DNA of 57,712 nucleotides. Source: Planctomycetota bacterium (GTDB taxonomy: Bacteria > Planctomycetota > Phycisphaerae > Sedimentisphaerales > Anaerobacaceae). Location: positions 1 to 57,712 of the forward strand of contig JADFJC010000011.1 of assembly GCA_022566315.1 (NCBI GenBank). Direction: 5' to 3'. Positions 34,936-43,839 of this stretch are shown here, one piece after another; positions within the stretch are counted from its first letter, which is position 1, and the number at the start of each line of letters is the position of its first letter. The notes beneath the pieces were generated by a model that was given only the letters and a program-made list of their open reading frames with translations, searched no databases and had not been told where the DNA came from. The position numbers were made by a program, and so were the translations under genes.

Positions 34936-37900
34936 TTACTTCTTCAATTCCGGAATTGGCCGGCCGGACGTCCACGGCAAACCAGCCGCTTCCAGGTTTC
35001 TCTGCAGATTCACGAAGTCCACTTCGATCAATTTTTTCACTTGGCAAAGCACGGTTTCAAATTCTTCTTGCGCAATCTCATAATCTCGCCTATGCGTTTG
35101 TGTCGGACCATAGGTTGACCCCATGGCATTCATCGCCGAATTGACCCGATTCATAATGGAGAGGCGGTCGGGTTCATTGTATCGCGACTTAGCGGTATTG
35201 CCGAGGAGTAATTCGCGGGTGTCCTTCAATTTCAATTCCAATTCTCGGGCCTCTTCAAACAGTTGCGTGGTGCCTTTGCCCGATTGGTTCAGTGCCTGTT
35301 TGATTTCGGCTAATTGGCTCAAGACTTCGGTCGCTTTTCCGTTGGCGCCACGAATGGCCCGTTGGAGTTCGCCGACGGTCATATAGAATTGGAGAACCAC
35401 TTCACGGTCATGGGCGGGCAAGGAGGGAGTGAGTATGGGAACTACTTCAACCGTCTGCGGGCTCCCAAGAGTCATGACCTCGTCCCTGACCCGTTTCTCG
35501 GCGATTATCGTGTATTTTCCCGGGGTGACAAAAGGTCCGCTGCCACCGGTGGATGATAGGGAGGAATAACGCAAGTTCCAGCTCACGCGATGGAAACCGG
35601 CCGAGGTCGGTCCGGTAACACGATTCACCACATTACCCTCCGTGTCCTTGATAACAAAGGTGATGACCGGACTTTCTTCACGTCCTTCCTCCTTCAGTAC
35701 TTCCCATCCGGGATACACATTGTCGCCACTCTGTTTTTTAATCTTCCCCTCTTTTTCTCGGCGGGATTGTTTAAGCGTCTTAAACGAGTCTTTGAGATAG
35801 TAAGTGAACACTGCGCCGAACGGAGGATTGGGAGCAGTGAAAAATCCATCTCCTTGGCTTCCTTTTTCACTCCCAAGCACCCGGGCGGGTACATACAGCA
35901 AGGCTTTCCGGACGCCGAACAGGATAAACTCCTTTTCGTTCAGCACCTCTTCATTGATCTCACGTAGGAAGGAATAGTCATCCAGCACGAAGAAGCTGCG
36001 GCCAAAAGAAGCGCCCACCAGGTCGTTTTCCCGTCGCTGAATCTCGATATCCCGGAAGGAAATCGTTGGAACATTTCCCTTGAGCTGGATCCATTTGCTT
36101 CCGGCATCAAGACTGAAATAGAGACCGAACTCGGCTCCAAGAAAATAGAGATCGGGTTTCACGTGATCCTGGGCAAACCGCCAGAGGATTTGTCGTTCGG
36201 GCAAATCGCCGGTAATGGAATGCCAGGTCTTGCCGCGATCATTGCTTTTCATCAGGTAGGGTTTGAAGTCTCCCGTTTTATGATTATCAAACACGGCGTA
36301 AACTGTGTCCACATCGTGACGATCTGCCTTGATGTCATTGACGAATGCTTCTTCCGGGATACCGTAAATCCGTTCAACTTTTCGCCAGGTCTGGCCTCCG
36401 TCTTCAGTTACCTGGATGAGACCATCATCCGTGCCAACATAAATGAGGCCTTCCTGCAAAGGAGATTCGGAGATGGAGGTGATATTACCGTATTGTGACA
36501 TGGCGCTTGTATCATAAACGGCATCAATACTCCAAACCCGTTCCATGTGTTTTAATTTGTAGCGGTCCCTGTTGCGGGAGAGATCGGGGCTGATAGTGGT
36601 CCAGGAGTCGCCTCGGTCGTCACTGCGGTGGAGTTTCTTGGAGCCATAGTAAAGACGGGTGTGGGAATGAGGACTGATAAGAATGGGTGAGTCCCAGTTG
36701 AACCGCAGGTCCTCCTCGCCTTTCTCCGGTCGCGGGCGAATATCAATTGCTTCACCGGTGCGCCGATCAAAGCGTTTTAAGTATCCCTGCTGGGATTCGC
36801 CGTAGATAATATTCGGATCCTCGGGATCAATGGCGCAATCATGCCCATCGCCGCCGATGATCGGTTGCCAGTCACTGTTTCGAATGCCTGACCTGTTTCC
36901 TGTGCGACTTGGGCCATACTGAGTGGCGTTGTCTTGGGTGCCACCTACCAGATGGTAGAACGGTTCATCATAATCAACATCTACTTTGTAGAACTGGGTC
37001 AAAGGAAGATTGGGGAAATATTCAAATGTTTTGCCACGATCGAAAGACCGATAAAGCCCCCCGTCACAACCGACCAGTAGAAAATCGGGGTCATTCGGAT
37101 GAAAAAGCACGACGTGATTGTCCACGTGTTTCCAGCGGCTTTCGACGGTCTCCCAGGTTTTGCCGCCATCCTCGGTGCGTCCCAACCGAACGTTCACCTG
37201 ATAGACCACATCGAATCGGTACGGATCACAAAAGATTTCCTGGTAATAGTGCGGCCCGGTGCCGCCGCTGGCGTAATCACTCATCTTGCTCCAGCTTTGG
37301 CCGCCGTTTTCCGAGCGCCAGAAACCACCTTTACGCCCGGCCAATTCGATTGAGGCGTAAACCACGTCGGGTTTAATCGGTGAAACAGCCAGGCCAATCT
37401 TTCCTTTGTCCTCACCAGGCAAACCGCTTTTCAGCTCCTTCCAGTTTTGGCCTCCATCAATGGATTTGAATATTCCCGTTTCTGGTCCGCCATTGACTAA
37501 TGCCCATACGGTGCGATGACGTTGATGGGTGGCGGCATAAAGGATATCCGGATTGCGAGGATCAAACACGACATCAGTTACTCCCGTGTAAGGTCCTTTG
37601 GAGAGAATCTGCTCCCAAGTCTTGCCACCATCCGTGGTTTTGTAGAGTCCACGCTCACCGCCTGCGGACCAAAGCGGTCCCTGGGACGCTACATAAACAG
37701 TGCTGGAATCACGGGGATCCACGAGGATTTTGGCGATGTGCTCACTGTCCTTTAGCCCCATGTTTTTGAAACTCTTACCGCCATCCAGACTTTTATAGAC
37801 ACCATCACCATAACCGACATGGCGTCCCCCAACATTTTCACCCGTGCCAATCCAAATGATGTTGTGGTTGGAAGGATCGATCGTCACACAACCGATGGAA

Positions 37901-38190
37901 TAGGAACCGTATTTGTCAAAAATGGGTGTCCAGGTCGTGCCGGCATTGACAGTCTTCCATACATTGCCGGAACCCACTGCGACGTACCAGGTGTTGGGTT
38001 GCGCTGGGTCAATGGCGGCGTCGGCAATCCTCCCTGACATCAGGGCAGGACCAATATTTCGCAATGAGATTCCGCTGAAGGTTTCGGCGCTGAATTTCGT
38101 TTTTTCACTCTTCTCTGCCTCTTCATCTGCCCGCGCCGACGGAGCAAACACGATAACCAGGAACAGCCCAAGCAATAAGTTTCGCATCAT
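34936..38190 (-). CDS. Exported sortilin/VPS10-like Asp-box beta-propeller protein, copy 2
   Basis: 1084 residues from ATG 38190, chosen because GGAG six bases upstream forms a site; an in-frame ATG at 38202 contributes that site itself. A signal peptide (MMRNLLLGLFLVIVFAPSARA) is followed by SGISLRNIGPALMSGRIADA. Asp-box motifs include TTDGGKTW, SIDGGQNW, TEDGGKTW, SDDRGDSW, TEDGGQTW and SNDRGKTW. The C-terminal module reads EGNVVNRVTGPTSAGFHRVS, then TPGKYTIIAEKRV. It is collinear with copy 1 along its full length, with 183 bases between the genes. Which copy is ancestral cannot be seen. The propeller fold is known from sortilin-like proteins; the ligand here is unknown. Confidence 0.88.
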   Translation of the reverse strand: MMRNLLLGLFLVIVFAPSARADEEAEKSEKTKFSAETFSGISLRNIGPALMSGRIADAAIDPAQPNTWYVAVGSGNVWKTVNAGTTWTPIFDKYGSYSIGCVTIDPSNHNIIWIGTGENVGGRHVGYGDGVYKSLDGGKSFKNMGLKDSEHIAKILVDPRDSSTVYVASQGPLWSAGGERGLYKTTDGGKTWEQILSKGPYTGVTDVVFDPRNPDILYAATHQRHRTVWALVNGGPETGIFKSIDGGQNWKELKSGLPGEDKGKIGLAVSPIKPDVVYASIELAGRKGGFWRSENGGQSWSKMSDYASGGTGPHYYQEIFCDPYRFDVVYQVNVRLGRTEDGGKTWETVESRWKHVDNHVVLFHPNDPDFLLVGCDGGLYRSFDRGKTFEYFPNLPLTQFYKVDVDYDEPFYHLVGGTQDNATQYGPSRTGNRSGIRNSDWQPIIGGDGHDCAIDPEDPNIIYGESQQGYLKRFDRRTGEAIDIRPRPEKGEEDLRFNWDSPILISPHSHTRLYYGSKKLHRSDDRGDSWTTISPDLSRNRDRYKLKHMERVWSIDAVYDTSAMSQYGNITSISESPLQEGLIYVGTDDGLIQVTEDGGQTWRKVERIYGIPEEAFVNDIKADRHDVDTVYAVFDNHKTGDFKPYLMKSNDRGKTWHSITGDLPERQILWRFAQDHVKPDLYFLGAEFGLYFSLDAGSKWIQLKGNVPTISFRDIEIQRRENDLVGASFGRSFFVLDDYSFLREINEEVLNEKEFILFGVRKALLYVPARVLGSEKGSQGDGFFTAPNPPFGAVFTYYLKDSFKTLKQSRREKEGKIKKQSGDNVYPGWEVLKEEGREESPVITFVIKDTEGNVVNRVTGPTSAGFHRVSWNLRYSSLSSTGGSGPFVTPGKYTIIAEKRVRDEVMTLGSPQTVEVVPILTPSLPAHDREVVLQFYMTVGELQRAIRGANGKATEVLSQLAEIKQALNQSGKGTTQLFEEARELELKLKDTRELLLGNTAKSRYNEPDRLSIMNRVNSAMNAMGSTYGPTQTHRRDYEIAQEEFETVLCQVKKLIEVDFVNLQRNLEAAGLPWTSGRPIPELKK

Positions 38191-38500
38191 TTGGATCTCC
38201 ATAGATAATTTGTATTAGACACTGATTAACACTGATTAAAGAAATAAAGCTCAAAAAACTGTGTAAATCTGTGTGAATCCGTGTCTGAGAAAGCCCTGCC
38301 ATCCTTTTGCATTTGTCTTAGAAGAATATTTCTAATCTTCGATATAAGTCTATTATGGCAGTTTCTGCACTATTGTCAAGAGCCTTGTTTGATTATTTTC
38401 AAAATTACCTTACTTATTTCAATTCTCGTATCAATATCTGGTTGCTTTTCAGGATAAGAATATCATCTGTCCCCTCGAAAAACTCTATCTTGATAGGTAG
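38191..38500. other. Upstream region with short direct repeats
   Basis: Near 38218 ACACTGATTA appears twice in tandem, followed by AAATCTGTGTGAATCCGTGT (about 38262-38281). Sequences of this kind resemble short dispersed repeats. No gene is seen; the promoter of the minus-strand propeller pair should lie here. Confidence 0.4.
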
Positions 38501-39581
38501 CTCAGACCAAAACTTATACGGCGCAGCCGCAATTATAAACGGCGTCCCTGTCCGCTTTGCGAACATAGTGCATACAGGCTTCGAATCGTTACCCGCACCT
38601 TGCATGATCTGGGAGACTCCCTTACCGGCAGACCACGCGACATCATTCTCACATATTCCCAACACCGTTGTCTGCAATGTAACCATTACTTCAACGCCGA
38701 GATGGATGATTTGGCTTTACCCAAAAGCCGTTATACACACAGAGCTGTTTCAATGGCAGTACGACTGGTCGTCGAAGATGGATTGCCGTACCGACCGGCA
38801 TCGTGGCATTTATGGCGAGACCACCGGGTATTTGTACCATGGGCTACAATTCAGAACTGGGTTGAAGCGACGGGGGAAAAAAACTGAAGCTACAATAAAA
38901 ACCGACTATATCGACCATGCCCTTTCAGACTTTTCCGGTTATATTGCCGCCGATGAGTTATATGATGGACCTTTCTGCGTACTGTTCATTGTGGATAACC
39001 ACAAGTTTAAGCGTCTGTGTTATGAGGTTCTTGATCATAACCCCACAAATGAGGATATAAAGCGGTTTTTCAGGCGTTTCAAGCAAATGCTGGACGCTCG
39101 CGGTTTGACACTAAAGGGCATAACCACCGATGGTTCACCATTATATCCTGATCCTATTGCGGATGTTTTTGGCAACGTCAAACACCAATCGTGTCAATTT
39201 CATATAATCAGCGAGATTACAAAAGACATCCTCAAGGTGGTAACACGGGTTCGCAGACAACTAAAACAAACAAAGACAAAATGCACGCGTGGTCGTCCTT
39301 CCGGTAAGCAGGCAAAACAAATCGCACTAAGGAACAAACGAATCCAAGAAAGGGTCGCCGAGCTTTTCGAACACCGTCACTTGTTCGTCAAGCACACCCT
39401 GACCGGTAAAGAAAAAAAGATACTTCAACGTATTACACGGGGGCTTGACCAACTACGTATTCTGCGGTCAGTCATGGATGAGCGAAGACAACGACCCAAC
39501 AAACAACTCTTCCTGCCAGCGTTACTGCATTTTATTTATCACAACCAAGCCTCTGTGCTTGACGTTAGCCCCCACAAATGA
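38501..39581 (+). pseudogene. Decayed DDE-type transposase with zinc-ribbon N-terminus
   Basis: Two frames are needed. The first (open from 38501 to TGA 38885-38887, no usual start codon) holds a zinc ribbon, CPLCEH and CLQCNHYF, then HRAVSMAVRLVVEDGLPYR. The second continues from about 38888 to 39581 with SGYIAADELYDGPFC, KGITTDGSPLYPDPI and KHQSCQFHIISEITKDI, which supply two acidic residues of a DDE core. The shift of one base falls in GGGGGAAAAAAAC (38872-38884). The C-terminus ends shortly after LRILRSVMDERRQ, and no final catalytic Glu region is visible, so the gene is also truncated. I cannot name the IS family, and no terminal inverted repeats were found. Confidence 0.75.
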
Positions 39582-39601
39582 TAATATCTATGCCAAGATT
39601 G

Positions 39602-39638
39602 GGAGCTTTTTCAACAGCTCCAGCCCGATAAATCGGGC
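39602..39638. terminator. Pair of adjacent hairpins
   Basis: GGAGCT...AGCTCC (39602-39621), then GCCCGATAAATCGGGC (39623-39638) followed by CTGTTTG. It lies just after the transposase remnant and 45 bases before the next gene. It may be a terminator or another palindromic repeat; no long T run follows. Confidence 0.4.
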
Positions 39639-39683
39639 CTGTTTGTAATGAAAAAAGAGAAATAATGGAAGGAGTGAGAATCT

Positions 39684-42239
39684 ATGGCTTGTCGAAATAT
39701 GTACATTCAAGTTGTGCTGATAGCATTGTTCCCATGCACAGTGATACCTGTCCAGGGGATTGACTGGCCTCAGTTCATGCGCAATGCCCAGCACAACGGC
39801 GATGCCTGGGAGGAACAGTTGGATCTGCCGCTGCGTTTAAATGCTCAAGTCGAGCTGGATGATGCCATCCTGTCTTCTCCCGCAATCGTGGGAGGACGTG
39901 TCTATGTCGTCGACCAGATGGGTAAAGCTTATGCTATCGATTTGAAGACAGGACTTATCGCATGGAAAACTGCGCCGGAAGGTCAAAACACCTTCGGTTC
40001 AAATACATCTTCGCCTTGTGTCGCGAAAGGAAAGGTCTTCTATGGGACCATCGCGGGCAATCTTCACATTCTAAATGCCAGAGACGGCACTGTAATCAAG
40101 TCAATTAGACTGGACTGGCCAATTGTGGATGCCATAACCTATGCGAACGATTCGGTCTATTTTCAGACGCTGAACGGTGTTGTCCATTGTCTGGACCTGG
40201 ATGGTTATACGCGTTGGGTTTGGGATCAATTCAAACTCACCCGGGCAAGCGAAATCGCAAACGGGCGCAATCCCCGGACGGATGGTAAATCTTCCGCATA
40301 TTTCAGCAGTAACGTGGTATCCGTCTCAGGAAATAAGGTTGTCACTGCTATTGCCGATGATCTGATCTGTCTGAAAGACCTGAAAACGAAAGCCCAATTG
40401 ATATGGAAAAAGACAGAGCCTTTGGGTAAGGTTTACAGCATGGGCGGTGTGGCTATTGCGGGTGACTATGTCTATGTGCCTTGCCCGGGAAAAGACGGAA
40501 AAGGAGGGGTGATCCGGCTTAAGTTACTTGACGGAGCGTTCGACGAGCAAGAGGACTCCATAATAAACCAATGGGCTTCAATGGAATCGGCGGCAGCGCG
40601 AGGAGAAACCATGTTCTTCGGCCGCCAGGCCTTTGGGGTAACAGCATATGATTTTGCCAGGGGCAGAGTACGATGGAGTACCTTCAGCGACAAATCAAGC
40701 AGCCTTATTCCGGTTCTCTCTGCTCCGGCGCTTTCGGCAAACTATTGCTTCTTCACAACTACGAACGGAGAACTCATTGCGGTATCCCTCAGCAGTTACA
40801 GCCGAGGTCTGGATACCGCCGGAACCAAATCTTTCCGTTTCAGGACCCCACATAGTAAAGCCATTACGTCTTCGCCGGCGATTTCCAACGGCAAAGTTTG
40901 CTTCGGGTGTGATGATGGATTCCTATACGTGCTGGGGAACGATACTGCAATTGAGCCAATCCGATCAAAACGAGTGCTCTATAAACGAAAAAGTAAAACG
41001 ACGGTCAAAGGGCAGCGAGCCTATGACTGGCCGTCTGCTTACGGTGGTCCAGCCAATACGAATTTCATCCAGGACTCAGGCTTAAAACCGCCCTTTAGGT
41101 TACGTTATGCCGTTCGTAGCGGCGGCTTATTCAAGCATCCTGTTTGTGCGACATACGATGATATTTACTATGTAACACTTGGCGGATTAGTAGTGTGCAG
41201 GGAGCAGGAAACCGGCCGGATGCGATGGCGGCGAAAATTGCCATATCAGGTCTGGACTCGATCTACCCTGCTGTGTGCGGAAGGAAAGCTGTTTATTTCC
41301 CGTATGTTCAGCCAACGGTATCCAATGGTCAAGGACCTACCCAGCATGTTTTTCTGCCTTGACGATGAAACGGGAGAGATACTCTGGGAAAAGCCGATCG
41401 GCATTGGTGACAGACTGCGGGCTTCTCCCGTTTATGCCGAGGGAGTGGTCGCCTACGGTTCGCTTTATCAAGATGGTAAAACAACTGTTCAAAAGGTTAA
41501 TGCCTGGAATGCGAATACGGGCGAATCGTCATGGACAATCCAGTTGAATTCCTCCGGCGAGATGTTAAACGGTCCTTCCGGATGCGCCAGCGATGACACT
41601 ATGTTTTTCACCGGTGGCGGAGAAACCGAGCCGAGAACAGGAGAAACCATTGCTATAGCTCCCCTGACCGGCGAGATCCTCTGGCGGACAAACAAGGCTT
41701 ACGCCAGCCAGACGGGCACGCCGTCCTATCGGGATGGCAAAATATACCTTCCCGGAGCTTACAAGCTACCCATTTCCTGTCTTTCAGCGCAAAAGGGAGA
41801 GATCATCTGGCAACAACATTCCGTTGTTGACCGCTGGCATGTCGAGATATGTGCTATAGGACCTGATTATTTCGTCGTCAATAACAAGTATGAGGGCGGA
41901 GCTTGGCGCTGGAACCTGGTAGATGGATCCATTGCCGGTTCGTTGTCCGTAAGTCCTGGGGACTCCTTACGGAGGACTCCCCAGGAGGACGATCCGGTAC
42001 AAATGTGGGGATCCAGTCACGGCTGCGGGGCCATTGTGCTGGCTTCCGAGGGCTATGCCTTGTCGGCAACCCTGGAGGGCATCTTCGCAGTCGATTGCCA
42101 AACCGGCAAAGTGATTTGGAAGAGTCCAGGCTTCGCCTCCTGGACGTGCCCCCACCCAATTGCCGCCAATGGTTGCATATACTACTGCCCACAAGTCAAT
42201 GGTATGTTCTACTGCTTTGAGCCGGTGTCAGGCCGATAG
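39684..42239 (+). CDS. Exported PQQ-type beta-propeller repeat protein
   Basis: 851 residues; AAGGAGTGAG precedes the ATG. A signal peptide (VVLIALFPCTVIPVQG) is followed by IDWPQFMRNAQHNGDAWEE, the usual first blade of planctomycete PQQ-like proteins. Repeated blades show the pattern SSPAIVGGRVYVVDQMGKAY, SSPCVAKGKVFYGTIAGNLH, SSPAISNGKVCFGCDDGFLY and SPVYAEGVVAYGSLY. Two propellers may be present (about 30-430 and 460-850). Residues for binding PQQ itself are not evident; many such proteins are structural (BamB-like) or bind other ligands. The hairpin repeat H2 lies in frame near residue 760 (SPGDSLRRTPQEDD). The gene stands alone. Confidence 0.88.
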   Translation: MACRNMYIQVVLIALFPCTVIPVQGIDWPQFMRNAQHNGDAWEEQLDLPLRLNAQVELDDAILSSPAIVGGRVYVVDQMGKAYAIDLKTGLIAWKTAPEGQNTFGSNTSSPCVAKGKVFYGTIAGNLHILNARDGTVIKSIRLDWPIVDAITYANDSVYFQTLNGVVHCLDLDGYTRWVWDQFKLTRASEIANGRNPRTDGKSSAYFSSNVVSVSGNKVVTAIADDLICLKDLKTKAQLIWKKTEPLGKVYSMGGVAIAGDYVYVPCPGKDGKGGVIRLKLLDGAFDEQEDSIINQWASMESAAARGETMFFGRQAFGVTAYDFARGRVRWSTFSDKSSSLIPVLSAPALSANYCFFTTTNGELIAVSLSSYSRGLDTAGTKSFRFRTPHSKAITSSPAISNGKVCFGCDDGFLYVLGNDTAIEPIRSKRVLYKRKSKTTVKGQRAYDWPSAYGGPANTNFIQDSGLKPPFRLRYAVRSGGLFKHPVCATYDDIYYVTLGGLVVCREQETGRMRWRRKLPYQVWTRSTLLCAEGKLFISRMFSQRYPMVKDLPSMFFCLDDETGEILWEKPIGIGDRLRASPVYAEGVVAYGSLYQDGKTTVQKVNAWNANTGESSWTIQLNSSGEMLNGPSGCASDDTMFFTGGGETEPRTGETIAIAPLTGEILWRTNKAYASQTGTPSYRDGKIYLPGAYKLPISCLSAQKGEIIWQQHSVVDRWHVEICAIGPDYFVVNNKYEGGAWRWNLVDGSIAGSLSVSPGDSLRRTPQEDDPVQMWGSSHGCGAIVLASEGYALSATLEGIFAVDCQTGKVIWKSPGFASWTCPHPIAANGCIYYCPQVNGMFYCFEPVSGR
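41955..41985. repeat. Hairpin repeat H2, copy 2 (inside CDS), longest form
   Basis: CCTGGGGA and TCCCCAGG form an outer eight-pair stem around CTCC-TTAC-GGAG. It is read in frame in the PQQ-type protein, in the orientation opposite to that of copies 1 and 3 relative to the coding strand. Confidence 0.85.
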
Positions 42240-42573
42240 TGCAGAGAACTCAAATGATCACTTGAGGGAAGTCGTTATTTGCCCACGAAGCAAAGGGATA
42301 AAGGGATAAATTAAGGATAGAAGAACATATCACTCCAACATCGAAGCAAGCTCACAAAGGTATTTTTGTCCAAATTTTTAACAAAGCTGCTTAGAAAGAG
42401 GAATTCCTTGACTGTTCAAGGTGATTTTTGTAAGATTATTGATGTCGTAGGAGAAAAATATGTTTTTTAACCGTGTAAATGGGAAATGTCAGGTTAAGTG
42501 TGTGCGCTAAATACCTTATTAGGGTCGTCTACCGGTTGTGATAGGCGTCAATGGGTGTTTTGGAGAACATATT
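42240..42573. other. Intergenic region
   Basis: 334 AT-rich bases. CTCAAATGATCACTTGAG near 42250 is an imperfect palindrome right after the PQQ gene and could help termination. Otherwise nothing is recognised. Confidence 0.4.
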
Positions 42574-43131
42574 ATGAAGCGTTTAACTGTCTCGATATTG
42601 ATATTGTTGATACTGTCTTTGGGCCTGATAGGCATGTTTGCCTCGACTGGAAACGGGGCTTCCGGGGTTTCTCGACCAAAGAAAATGGATCCGAATGCGG
42701 TTAAGGCGAAGCTCAAGGAGTATGAAGGTCTTGAGAAATCGTTACAGAACCTGGCAAAGAAAGGCCAAAGCGTGTGCGACCGGTGTCATGGCAGTTCCGC
42801 GCAGGCAAGAAGACCACAGAGCACGGGTGGCAGAGGTGAAAGGACGACACGTGAGCGGACAGGCGGCAGAGGTCAAGGCAGGATAGGTAGTTTAGTCAAA
42901 GCGATGCACAGCCAGGCAGGAGCTGAGTTTGAATTGATACGAAAGCTTGCCGTTGAAGAGGGTGCGAAGAAAACGATAGCAGCGATTGACGGCTTGTTGT
43001 TGAACAGGCAGGAGCGGCTGAAAGATGCCGCTAAAAAATCGCAGCAGCAGAGGCGATCAGCGGGTTCGATGGATTCTCAGCAAAGGCGCACGACTGGGCA
43101 AAGAAGCACCGGGGGCCGCAGACGTCGCTGA
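42574..43131 (+). CDS. Small exported protein with one CxxCH motif and Arg/Gly-rich regions
   Basis: About 185 residues from ATG 42574, chosen because GGAGA lies just upstream and a signal peptide follows at once (LTVSILILLILSLGLIGMFA). A short helix (DPNAVKAKLKEYEGLEKSLQ) precedes CDRCH, a possible single haem c site, near residue 67. Then comes a Gly/Arg/Thr-rich segment (STGGRGERTTRERTGGRGQG), a helical part (FELIRKLAVEEGAKKTIAAI) and a second basic, Gln/Arg-rich tail (QQRRTTGQRSTGGRRRR). I do not recognise the family. A monohaem cytochrome is possible, but the motif could also bind metal or be chance. Confidence 0.6.
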   Translation: MKRLTVSILILLILSLGLIGMFASTGNGASGVSRPKKMDPNAVKAKLKEYEGLEKSLQNLAKKGQSVCDRCHGSSAQARRPQSTGGRGERTTRERTGGRGQGRIGSLVKAMHSQAGAEFELIRKLAVEEGAKKTIAAIDGLLLNRQERLKDAAKKSQQQRRSAGSMDSQQRRTTGQRSTGGRRRR

Positions 43132-43839
43132 TAGTGCAATCCATGCAGGGACAAATGTGCCCGCACACCGAAGAGCAAAACGATTCAAAATAAGTGTGAC
43201 ATCGGTCATAGTTATTCTCAAGAACAGATTTCTTCCATCTCTGGTCCAAGACTCGTGGTGACAAGCCCACAAGGTGCAAATGGACCTCTCTAAATATGCC
43301 TGTGGAAGTTAGGATTTCCTTACAGGGACACATCATTCTATCAGAAATGTGGTGACGTTTCAAGTATTAGTGTGTGATAGATAGCTACGTATAGAGTATC
43401 TATTGGACCAGTCCCACCAGCCAACCAGAAGACCCGTTATCTGCAAAATCGAAAAAAACTCTATTTCATAAATGCTGTATTGCCAAAGCTTTATAAAAAC
43501 CACAAAAATTGGTAACGTTTTCAATGTCCGCTGGCAATCTTCTTCCCAAATTGGCTTAAAATTCTGAAGTTGACAAGCTTATTATGAGATATGATGTCAT
43601 TCGATAGAGGACCCTTTTGGCCAGCAGTTGTATATATGTTCTAAGAGTCACAAAACAACTTGAATTATCAGGACAGACTTGATAGTACATTAGAAAAGAG
43701 GTTCGGCAGCGTAGCTGAACAAGGGTATGCATGGTTACATAGTTTCTCCTGTGTAATATAGATGGTGAGGGGCAGTCCTGCGATCCCGTTGCAACTGTCG
43801 AGAACTGTATGTGTCATGTTTCGTCGCTGGAGGTGACTG
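43132..43839. other. Long intergenic region with inverted copy of R3
   Basis: 708 bases. R3 copy C lies at 43406-43530 in inverse orientation. The rest has no recognisable gene or RNA. The promoter for the transporter gene is presumably in the last 200 bases, but no clear boxes are visible. Confidence 0.55.
43406..43530 (-). repeat. Dispersed repeat R3, copy C (inverted)
   Basis: On the minus strand it begins CATTGAAAACGTTACCAATT, contains GCAGATAACGGGTCTTCTGG and ends GGCTGGTGGGACTGGTCC. The ends match copies A and B; the middle has diverged. Confidence 0.7.

Noticed and set aside
38872-38887. Programmed -1 frameshift at A_AAA_AAC in the transposase
   Set aside because: The slippery heptamer is in the right phase, but a -1 shift leads to a frame that stops at once; the DDE part lies in the +1 frame.
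39684-42239. PQQ-dependent alcohol dehydrogenase
   Set aside because: Propeller repeats only; no haem domain, disulfide or PQQ-binding residues recognisable.
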